DNA of 64,000 nucleotides from Mytilus californianus. Its lineage: Eukaryota; Mollusca; Bivalvia; Mytilida; Mytilidae. This document shows, piece after piece, positions 1 to 12,300 of the stretch. The DNA lies in NCBI RefSeq assembly GCF_021869535.1, contig NW_026262659.1:372001-436000 (forward strand), given 5' to 3'. Made by a program: the position numbers and the translations under genes. The notes beneath the pieces are model-generated. The model was not told where the DNA came from, ran no database searches, and worked only from the letters and a program-made list of their open reading frames with translations. Positions within the stretch are counted from its first letter, which is position 1. The number at the start of each line of letters is the position of its first letter.

Positions 1-262
1 TTTGTGTAACAATTCTATGAAAAAAATTATTTTTTAGTGAATTTTCATGATTTTAGAAAAGTAACATTTTTGGTACGTTAGCGACGTCATTACCTCCACT
101 ATACTGTAATGTATGCCCTTAAGCCCTGATGATAACTCTTGTTTTAATTGCACATTGTAACAAATAAATATAATTATGTTATATTGCTCTGAGATGGTGC
201 AGCTGTTTATTAGTGTTATAATAAATCATTCTTTCATAGAGTAATCATATAAATCATTTCAG

Positions 263-333
263 AGAAAATGGAACATTGAATGAAAACATCAAGACATTAA
301 CAGAAAAGTACCATGTTATTGAAGGTCAATTTG
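263..333 (+). CDS. HMMR: HMMR internal exon (first in window)
   Basis: Acceptor catttcag precedes 263 and donor gtgagt follows 333. It is read with one leading base, giving [18 protein letters not shown] then IEGQF plus one base. The trailing G pairs with CA of the next exon to make Ala. The last 20 or so bases and the donor are the seed of the minisatellite that follows immediately. Confidence 0.75.
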
Positions 334-3300
334 GTGAGTCTATTATGTTATTGAAGGTCAATTCGGGGAGTCTATTATGTTATTGAAGGTCAATTCGGGG
401 AGTCTTTTATGTTATTGAAGGCCAATTTAGTGAGTCTTATGTTATTGAAGGTCAGTTCGGTGAGTCTATTATGTTATTGAAGGTCAATTCGGTGAGTATT
501 ATGTTATTGAAGGTCAATTCGGGGAGTCTATTATGTTATTGAAGGTCAATTCGGGGAGTCTTTTATGTTATTGAAGGCCAATTTAGTGAGTCATGTTATT
601 GAAGGTCAATTCGGTGAGTCTATTATGTTATTAAAGGTCAATTCAGTGAATCTTATGTTTTTGAAGGTCAATTCAGTGAGTCTATTATGTTATTGACGGT
701 CAATTTGGGGAGTCTTATGTTACTGACAGTCAATTCGGTGAGTCTATTTTGTAATTGACGGTCAATTTGGGGAGTCTATTATGTTATTGAAGGTCAGTTC
801 GGTGAGTCTATTATGCAATTGAAGGTCAGTTCGCTGAGTCTACTATGTAGTTGAAGGTAAGTTCAAATAGTCTACTATGTAATTGAAGGTCAGTTTGGTG
901 AGTCTATTATGTGATTGTAGCTATGATAGGTAAGGACTGTTTCAGAAAATACTATGGAAAACAAAACAAAAAATCCTAATACCGTACCTACTCGCTTATT
1001 AGTCGGAAAATTGGGAGTAAAATTCATAATCCAGAGAGGGGGACCGACTAATAGACGAGATCTAGCGACCAGAGGAAAAATCCAAGCTTGAGAAAAGTGG
1101 TCAGGAGTGAATTTCCTGGTCAAAACTACGTTTTTGATTGCCAAACCTACATAAATCAATAAATAAAAAGTTTTTGTTGAAAATAAATGACTACAATACT
1201 GTCTTTGTGTTTTATTTGTTCTTTGGTAAACATTTTCTGCAAATTCGTGTTGAAATTCTACTGTTTCCGGTTTGTGTATTGATTTTCATGGTCACATGGT
1301 TTTCCTATAAACCCAAAAGAAGAGCCAAGAACCAAAAATGAAAAGGAGATAACAATGTACCAAATTGTGAACGGATGTTTTCAGCGGTGTTATTGTGTCA
1401 TTATTGTGATATCATGATATCAATTCAATGCTTATAAATCATATAATAATCAAAAAATAATTTTAAGATTCATTCCCAAAATCAAAATATTATTCATTAA
1501 AGTGTCTCAGGTAAACAAAAATTACAAAATTGATTGACAAGCCAATATAATCCATTGATAACCCCAATTAAGAGACAAAGAGTTGTATTTACTAAAGGTG
1601 TGAAAACTATCAGTGATAGGTAAACAGATGACACTAATGAGTTGGAGTTAGTTATTTTAATATATTGATAAGCTTCACTTAATTTTTTTAATCCTTTAAT
1701 CATCACAATATAATAAGAATTATGAAGTGTACATGCTCATTTAACACCGAGTTATGTATGCTGTGAAAAATATTTTCATCAAGTGTTGATTGACTTTAAA
1801 TTTTTCAGGTTCATATTGGTTTATATTCGCTTTTCTCAAACAATAGGTTGTTAGTCATACCCTACAAAATCATTGATGCATTACGTAAACAACACATGGC
1901 TAATCTAACATTTGAACAGTGAACAAAACAAGAGAAATGAATACATCTTTATTATTAACAGCAATATAAATTATCATGATGAGCATCAACTAAATTCAAA
2001 CCAAACATTAATGCAGAAATGAATATTATTCCTGGATTTGCATTGGTTCTACCGGCGTTCAGTTACTGTCAGCTGAAAAAAAAATGCCCAAATTTTGTCC
2101 GACTTATACGAGGGTCAAGACTAAATCCTTAGAATTTGGAGCTGAAAAGGGCCCCCGACTTATAGTAGGATCGACTATTAGGCGAGTTTATACGGTAGGT
2201 TTCATGAAGTCCCATGAAATCTAAATGTAATCAGCAATATTTGTCTAAGGCCTGTCAATGTTTAAAATCGACAGATAATCGATAGAAAGAACTATTTTCA
2301 CTGAAGATGTGCTTATATTGCACCTGCAGCCCTTTCTGATGAAATATTGAATTTGAATTTATCATAGTTGTAATACAAGAAAGATATGATGAGAACAAAT
2401 GTCTAGCATAAATATTTTACGAGAATCAATTCATGACACAAAAACCAAAAGCAAAGAAACAACACTTTTATTGCTGTGCTTTATCTCAAAGTCAAAGTGA
2501 GGCCTCCAACACTGGATATTGGATAGATGTCTCATTGGCAATCATACCATATCTCTCAATTTTAATACTAGTTTGTTTTTTTCAGCAGAGGAACAAAATC
2601 AGAATAATGTGAAATCTGATCAAGTTCAGTCCCAACTGGATGTTACTAAATGTCATCTGATGGAGGTCCAGGACCAATATCAATTCCTACAGTCCAAGAA
2701 TAAGGAACTTGTCCATTCCATCAACAAAGAGAAGGTATGTCCACATTACACAGGTTCAATACCTAAACAAGACCTTTCATTCAAAAATACAGAACTTGTC
2801 CATTCCATCAACAAAGAGAAGGTATGTCCACATTATACAGGTTGAATACCTAAAAAAGACCTTTCATACAGAACTTGTTCATTTCATCAACAAAGAGAAG
2901 GTATGTCCACATTATACAGGTTCAATACCTAAACAAGACCTTTCATACAGAACTTGTTCATTTCATCAACAAAGAGAAGGTATGTCCACATTATACAGGT
3001 TCAATACCTAAACAAGACCTTTCATACAGAACTTGTTCATTTCATCAACAAAGAGAAGGTATGTCCACATTATACAGGTTCAATACCTAAACAAGACCTT
3101 TCATACAGAACTTGTTCATTTCATCCACAAGGAGGAGGTAGGTTCCTGTAATAGGGTCCAGAAAAAATACTCAACTCAGCAGCAAAAAAAAAATAAGGAA
3201 TCTGTTTATTCTAAGGGGAATGTATGTGCACACATTGGATGGCCTACTCTGTAGTCCAAAAAATAAGGAATTGTTAAATTTTATCAAGAAACACTATAAT

Positions 3301-6300
3301 TGCCACTGGACATTAAGCGAACATCAATCAACTAAGGAGTCTTAATTAAGGTCTAGTAATAATACCAGATAAGAACTCTGCCAATTCTTACATGGAACTT
3401 GCTTTATTTTATCACCTTGCACTTTGATAACTTGACTGGTTTATTACAGTAGTTGGATAAATTTTCTGAACAGTTGAACAGTTTGGTTTGATAAAACAAA
3501 TTGCAATTGGGTCAGAATTTTGAATGTACTGCAAAAGGTGGAGAGCAACACTTACAGTCAAGTCACAGTTATATAAAATAATAAATAAAAAATTCAGTGA
3601 ATATTCATATTCATGACACAAAATACACACACTTGTAAAAAACAAATAGCAAAGGCTCAAAGCTTTTATTGCTGTTCTTCATATCAGAGTCACTCTATAG
3701 CTTTCAGCATAAAGAAAGGCTCACACCTTACTGCAAGTTTAAGACTGCCTCTGGCACCATTTGGAGCAGAAATCTTAGCAAAAATATTGATTTCTCTATA
3801 GTGCATTGAAGATTACACCTGATGGGTAACTTCTGTTCACTACAGACAGAGTTAACAATTCCAAAAAGAAAAGGTGGGGGTAAAGCACTAACCTTAAAAA
3901 TTCTTCATTGCTATAACAATTAGATTTCTTCGATTTATGCTCTACACATGAGCAATTTTTTAGCTTTACCCAAGTCCATTTCTAAGCAAACCCTGATTTT
4001 AAACAATCACAATCTTCTCAGATATTGTACAGTGCAGTTCAATAATTTACAGTTCACACAGTCTTACACTTAATTATTGAGTAATTTTGAAAAGTCAGTA
4101 TCTCAGATACTTCTATCAGAGTAACAGTTATCTTGTACAAAAGGTCTGAGAACATTAGTATAACTGTGTCATACAGTTTTTCATTTGGAGTATTTTTTCC
4201 AAAAGATAGTTCCTTCTTTTGTACAACTTACCATTTCATACAATATTAAACAAATTAGTTTCATGACTATTGTTAGTCATCATTGTGACAATATTGCCAA
4301 GTCCTCCACCATGTGACGATATGGGACTCGTCATTAACTTTAATTTTTGTAGATTGGAAACTAACTTATAGAAAACAGGTCTTACATGAACAACATTTGA
4401 TATTAGAGAGACAGTAAACAAAAAGGTGTTTCCTGACATAACTTGTACAATTCTGTATAAACGAATTACACATATGACATATATATATCTAAATATATAA
4501 CATCATGACCTCGTTTTATGACACTGGTGAACTGTTGCATTTGAGTTGTAAAGGTTGTTCTATTTAAACATTAGTCACTGATTATATACAGTTGTATATA
4601 GGAAAAATTCCTCAAAGAGAGTATGTGGGTTGTAGGGAATTTAAAAAACTCGTTGTAACAGAAAAGCCCTACTTTTATTAAAATATATATCTTGAGTATT
4701 GTACATCCATGTACTGTAGAGAAGTTGTTATCAAGTTTGTTTTTATTTTCAGGAGAATGTGGAAAAATTCATCTATGAATTAGATGAACAAAAACAGCTG
4801 ACCTCTGACCTCCAGATGTTAGTTGTTGACAAAGAAGAGAAAATAACAGACTTGGAGATATCACTAGAGGCCACAAAAGTGGAATTACAGAATTTAATGG
4901 ATAGCATAGAAGATAAGGAGGAAGATATCAGAAATTTGCAAGACAGAATTCACAGTCTAGAGGACATTGAAAGGTCATTTAAAAGTCAAATACAACAAGA
5001 AAATAAGGTCAGCCAAGAAACAGCAAGACAACATGCAGATAGAATATTACATTTGGAACATCGTGAGATTTCTGTTACCGAGGAAAACATCAAGTTATGT
5101 AGAAAACTAGAAGAGATGAACCAGATCAAATCTGCTGTTGAGGAGAAAATGGAGGACGGACACAAGGAATTGACAAACCAGTTACAACTGGTTCTTAAAG
5201 AAAAGGAAAGAATACAAACAGAACTAGAAATGACACAAAAACGGCAAGAAAGTTTGAAGAAAGAAGTTTCTAACCTTGAAGGGAAATTAACAACTGTAGA
5301 AGACACATTAGAAATAGAAAAACAAACACGTCTCGATATTGCTGAGCAGATGACAGGTAATATTCAGACAGTGATCCAGGAGAAACAAGATCTGATAAAC
5401 AACTTACAATCACTTACCTCACAGATAGAAAAAGTTAAATTTGACAATGTTCAGCTGATAGAACAGATACAGGAATTAGAGAAAGTGAAAGTACAACAAC
5501 AACAGGAAATATTACATCAAAAGGAGGAGTTAGGCAAAGTGAAAGTAGACAGAGAAAACACTGATGACAAACTGAAGAAGTTGGATGCTAAATTCCACAG
5601 TCTTAACAAAGAAAATACACAGTTGATGAATGAGATAGACTTTTTACATGAGAAAAAGTTAAGGGATGAAAATGAAATGAAGGATCTAATTGAAACATTG
5701 AAGAGTGATTTATTGAATATGAAAGAGAAAGATGAGAACCAAACTGAGGCTATATCTAAACATGTGGAGTCATTGGAAGATGCTAATTCTGAGATTGAAA
5801 AGTTGAGGAATGACACAACCTATATGAAGGAGAAAGAGAAGGTTCAGACGGAGACTATATCTCAACATCTTAAGTCATTAGAAGATGCTTATACTCGAGA
5901 GAAAGAATTAGACCTAGAGAAAGTAGAGCTGACATCTAAATTAGATCAAGTAACAACACAAAAAGAGGCCATATCAAAGCAATTTTCTGAGTTAGTGAGT
6001 TCATTAGAAGAAGTTAGTAACAAGTCAACAGAGAAAGAGACAAACTGGAGAAGTGAACAGGAGAGATTGACAAAAGAATTACAGACTGTCACAAACCAAA
6101 AGGAGATCTTACAACAAAGGATTGCCTCCCTTGATGAGGAAAAAGGGGCACTTGGGGATTTTGTTAAGCATTTAGAAACTAGGTTAGAAGATGTGGAAAT
6201 AGAAAGTAGAACAGAAATAGATTCTATTAAAACACTTTTAGAAAATTCAGAACACCAGAATCAGACATTACAATCTGTGAACCTGACATTACAGGAGGCA

Positions 6301-9300
6301 TTAGATGATCAAGGTGTACGAACTCACAGCTTAGAAAACGATGTAGAAAAGTTAACACAAGAAATACACGTGTATATAGATTTCAAAGGGAAGTATGAAG
6401 ATAAGGTCAAAGAAATATCACACATGGAACAGGAAATGATGTCACAGATTGATTCACTACAGGTTAAATTACAGGACACTGAGGCTGATAAAGATATGCT
6501 GAGTCAGCAGACTATGGATATTAATAAAGTAGTTGAGACTTTAAATAGGGAGAATGCAAGACTTGAAAAGGAAATAGACACAAAGGAAGAGGTCATAGAA
6601 AGGTTAACTTTACAATATGAATCGGAAATTAAAACATTGGAAACTGAGGTCAAAGGTCAACAGTCTAGTAATAAAGATTTGACTGAAAATGTACAGCTTT
6701 TAGAACACAGACTTAAAGAATTAGAAAGTGAAACTGTGAAATATAGGACAAAAACTGAAGCTGTAGAAAATGAAATAAAGCATAAAGAAAGTGAATCAAT
6801 GAATAGAATAGAAGATTTAACTCAACTTCTACAATCAGTGAAAGAGGACAGGAATCAACTATCAAAGGACGTTCAATCGTTACAAAGGTATCTTCATAAA
6901 CTAATAGTTATGTACCATATGTATACACTAATCTATACCATTGTCCATCTGTTTGTCATAAATTAAATATGTCTAACTTTAATGGCAGTCATAGGTGATT
7001 TATTCTATTTAGTCTATATGTAAAGAAATCAGTCTATGCTTATAATAGTAGGATGAATGCAGTCTGCCTATCATGACGTCAATATTTTGGTTTCTGTAAG
7101 AAATCTTTTGAAGCAAAAGCAATATCTTTCACAATATTGACAAGTTTGCAGCTGTGTTATCTAATTTTCAGAAAAGAGAGACTTTTATAATGAGAATGTT
7201 GTTGTTAGAAGGAGGTATGACAAGAGCCATTTTTTGTAGTTTTACATGAAAAAGAAAATTTTTGGGGCAAAATTTTGGAGAATTCACACTTTTGATAAAA
7301 TTAGTATTTAAGATTAATATGAATAACTTTATATTATTAACAAGTATTAAAATAGAAATAATAATACTTTATTATTTAGAAGAATACACACTGTGGAAGA
7401 GGAAAAAGAAGAAATGGCCAAACATTATGAAGATGAACTGATAGATCTGAGGGACCAAGCCAAGACTATGGACAATGATAATAAGTATGCATACTTTATC
7501 ATTCAAACAATTGTTACCTTCAACAACTCTAATATCCATTATTATGCATTAAGTAACATATGATTCATACCTTTCAATTTTTGAAAATTCCCATGGGGGT
7601 TTTACTGCGCAACATCATTTTCAAAGGTTACAATTTTTCATGGCGTTTTTGTGTGCACTGTTTTGTACTCCATAAATAGTGTCATATCTTTTTATTTTCT
7701 TATGGTATACTGCTGATGAGCTAATATGCCCTTTCTTTGTTTCATTTGCATGATTCTTGTCCTTATATTACTGTGTATAAAAGACAGCTAGAATACCAAT
7801 TTAAAAATATGGACATAGGACATTTATCTGATTCCTTGTAAAAAAATAAAAACAGTACTTTCAATTATTTGATAATAAGATAACAAGAATGACAACAAGA
7901 TAACATTCCTTGCATGCTTTGATTCGTCATTCAGGCCACCATGGTCACAGTTCTTTGATCTACATGTATCAGTCTTACTGTCTATATTGCAGACTTCACA
8001 AAAGGCATGTGATATACCTATCAATGAATTTGTCCATCAGCCACACTTTTCTTCTTAAGCTACATAATAACCTTCTTGCAGATGATAAGTCAATGTATCA
8101 ACTGAAATCAAAAGTCAACAATTGTTTTATTATATGGCTTTTTATCCTCCAATTTTCTAGTATTTTGCTAAAGATACTTTTTAAACTACTACCCGTTTTT
8201 ATACTAAATGCATCATCTGCTTTTGCAGTTGCTAATTTTTATAAGATGAAATATTCAATAAAGTTTACTTAAAAGAATACACTGAAAACGAGAAGAAGAG
8301 AAAAAAATACACCGAAAACAAGAAGAAAAAGAAAACTGGAATTGACATGACGTTATAAACGTACGTCATTGACGTTGTCTTGAAATATCTATATTTAGGT
8401 ACATGGAGGCTGTTTCAAATCTTATATTAATCTTTTGTGATTCTTGCTGCTGTGAATATAATGTTTTATCAAAGAGGATTTCCTTTGCTTTTAGCCAATG
8501 AGAAAACAGAAAATTTATAGTCATATATTAATGTTATTTAACATGTAGATAATATTTATGTTTACAGCTGGAAGAAGATGTATGAAGACCTGATGACAAA
8601 AGTGGAGCCATTCATGGCACAGATAGATGCTTATGAGATGGAAAAAATGGCACTACTTGGTAATTATTGATATCATTAGATTGTATTAAATTATGTTATA
8701 TACGTAACAGCTTTTCCATAAAAAGGTACATGGAACCTAGGGGAGATACTATAAGTGGGTGTTACTGTAAAACATTTTTAAGATCCACTAATAAAGTCTC
8801 TCTTCAAGTACTTTTAGTAAAAATTTGTTATTCAAACACACCTATAAATGTACTCTGTTATTATGACTCATTAGGTATTTCATTTGACCCATTCATTTCA
8901 TTTTTTAGTACTGTGAATTTTTAATGTTATTATATCAACCTGTTGCTTAAATATATAAAATAAATAGAATCTGAAGCTTTATACGTTTTCAAGACAAAAC
9001 AGTCAACTCAAACATGCCTGAACATAAAAAGGTGTACTCGACTTTCTCTTTTATTATTGCCCATTTTTATGATTTTTTCACAAAAAACTGTCCCTGGGGG
9101 CAGAGATGCAAATTAATGCTTTATTAAGATCATTTTTTAGCTCACCTGGCCCGAAGGGCCAAGTGAGCTTTTCTCATCACTTGGCGTCCGTCGTCCGTCG
9201 TCGGCGTTAACTTTTTACATTTTGAACTTCTTCTAGAGAACCACTGAATGGAATGAAACCAAACATGGCATGAATGTTCCTTATGAGGTGCTGACCAAGT

Positions 9301-12300
9301 GTTGTTACTTTGTAGCGGATCCATCATCCAAGATGGCCGCCAGCGGTGGACTTAGTTTAACATAGGACCCTATGGGAAATACATACAAATGTCTTCTTTT
9401 AGAGAACCACTGAATGGAATGAAACCAAACATGGCATGAATGTTTCTTATGAGGTGCTGACCGAGTGTTGTTACTTTGAAGCCGATCCATAATCCAAGAT
9501 GGCCGCCAGCGGGGGACTTAGTTTAACATGGGACCCTATGGGAAATACATACAAAGGTCTTCTTTTAGAGAACCACTGAATGGAATGAAACCAAACATGG
9601 CATGAATGTTCCTTATGAGGTGCTGACCAAGTGTTGTTACTTTGAAACCAATCCATAATCCAAGATGGCCGCCAGTGGGGGACTTAGTTTAACATGGGAC
9701 CCTATGGGAAATACATACAAACGTCTTCTTTTAGAGAACCACTGAATGGAATGAAACCAAACATGGCAAGAATGTTCCTTATGAGGTGCTGACCAAGTGT
9801 TGTTACTTTGAAGCTGATCCATTATCCAAGATGGCAGCCAGCGGGGGACTTAGTTTAACATAGGACCCTATGGGAAATACATACAAATGTCTTCTTTTAG
9901 AGAACCACTGAATGCAATGAAACCAAACATGGCATGAATGTTCCTTATGAGGTGCTGACCAAGTGTTGTTACTATGAAGTTGATCCATAATCTAAGATGG
10001 CCGTCAGCGGAGGACTTAGTTTAACATAGGACCCTATGAGAAATACGTACAAATGTTTTCTTTTAGAGAACCATTGAATGGAATGAAACCAAACATGGCA
10101 TGCATGTTCCTTTTGAGGTGCTGACCAAGTGTTGTTACTTTGAAGCTGATCCTTCATCCATGATTGCCGCCAATGGGGGGACTTCCTTTAACATAAGACC
10201 CTATGGGAAATACATACAAATGCTTCTTCTAGAGGTGCACTGAATGGAATGAAACCAAAACATGGCATAAATGTTTCTTATGAGGTGCTGATTAAGTGTT
10301 GCTACTTTGTTGCCGATTTACTGTTCAAGATGGCCACCAGGATTTTTTATTAAATTACAGGACCAATATTAAACCAAATTTAACCTCACTCATTATTAGG
10401 GTATCTGTTATGATTTTAATCTATTTTTACATGATTTCCAAAACCAAAGTAGAATCAGGTGAGCGACACAGGCTCTTGAGAGCCTCTAGTTTATCTTTCT
10501 GTGGAATTTTTTCAGTGAAATTTATACTGATGCACAAAAAAGATCCACATGTTTTTGAACCTACCACAATCAACTTTTTTGTGAAAATTTCTATTTAATT
10601 TAAAAGTTTATATTATCTGGAAGTACCATTCTATAATTTTTAAGTAAAAACATGTACATAAGATGCAAAAAATCCTAAATTTTACACCTACATTAATCTT
10701 TTAAAGCCCATAGAAACAGATGTAAACAATTCAAATATACCAACATGGCCTTTTAACCTCCTCTAATAAAGAGTTCCATTTCTTTTGTTTAATTTCAACT
10801 GGATATCAGACTGTGTAACAGACTGATGGTTGTTTTCCTTGTAGGGAGCAGTCAGTTTGCCTAGTAATAGATTAAATTATTCATGTAACAGACTGATGGT
10901 TGTTTTTCATTGTAGGGAGAAGTCAGTTTGCCCAGGCAGAGATGGATAAATTGAGTCAAGCCTATGCCAAACTACTGGGTCATCAGAATCAAAAACAGAA
11001 AATTCATCATATTGTCAAAATAAAAGAAGAAAACAACAGTCTGAAAAAGGTAAGTTATATATATCCTGTATATAACTGAACAGGTAAAACTCACAATTGT
11101 ATTGATTATTGTTTTCTTAAAAGTCCATTGGCTAATAGTTCCTGTATATTCAAAATTAGAACTGATTGAATAATAAATCAATTACTGTAGATTCATTATT
11201 TTTTCTGAGATACTCATTTTCATGGGTTTAAAAAGACGACAAATTTTAATAAGTGTAAAAAAAGAAACAGGAATCCAAGTATTCAGGAAAATTGGTACAC
11301 ATGAATAAAAGTTCTTCATTGTATACGATTTAAACTATTTAGTATAGTAAGAGTGTGTGTGGGCATCTCTCAAAATCAATATCCATACAACTCTCAAAGT
11401 TTTTTAGAGTGTTGAAATATAGTAAGAAGTGCATTTGGGCATCTCTCAAAATCAACATCAATGAAACTCTCACCAATTGTAAGCAACAACAGTGTGCTCT
11501 TTTACCTTATATTTTGGTAAGCATTGATGATCCAACAACTAACAACTCAACAAGCAAGAATTACTAATTAATATAGTGAGGTCCAACACAGGTTTTAAGG
11601 TGTGAGGTCTGACAGAAGTTTGATCTTTGAGATCTACTTTATAGCAGGGTTTTTTTTCGCGGGTGTAAAATTTCATGATTTAGGGGCAACAAAGTATACG
11701 AAAATTTTTGGCGGATTCCTCAATTCCAATTAAATATTTTGGTGGATACTGAAATGGTTGCAGTTAAACAGTAAACAAGTGTCTATTTTTATGGTTAAAT
11801 GATTGTTTTACCTGCATGACATCTTATTTATTGATTACATTTGGACACAGTTAATCAATAGAATACCTGTACTTAGATATTTGTCACAGGCGTGCACACT
11901 TCTTGTAAAATTTTTATAAAATATATGTAAATAATACCCTTTCGCATTTATGTTGTTCAAATTATCATAAACTGTTATTGACCGTCGACCTGGAAAAAAA
12001 TAGATCGTTTACAAAACGCTACAGTTATTAAAAAGTACCGAACGTAACATAAATTTTCGTTGAATTTATTTTGCAATTTTCCTTTACCCGCCAAAATAAG
12101 CGAAAATAAACACCCCGCTAAAATTACCCGCTATAAGGTATGTTGTTAATATGATTTTAATCTTCTTTTTATCAAGGAAACTACCTCACTCAGAGAACAG
12201 GTTAATAAACTAAAGAGAGCCAACCAGAAATTAGAGGAAAAGAACTTGACATTAGAAGGGCGAAAAAGATTTGATCCATCAAAAGCTTTCCAGTGCAAAG

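Noticed and set aside
6888-6966. Continuation of the large HMMR ORF to its stop at 6964
   Set aside because: A gtatct donor at 6888 joins in phase to a matching exon at 7380; the tail [15 protein letters not shown] is unlike coiled coil.
9142-10157. Six similar 61-residue minus-strand ORFs ([20 protein letters not shown])
   Set aside because: Periodic at 166 bp and produced by a dispersed tandem repeat; the sequence shows no selection for coding.
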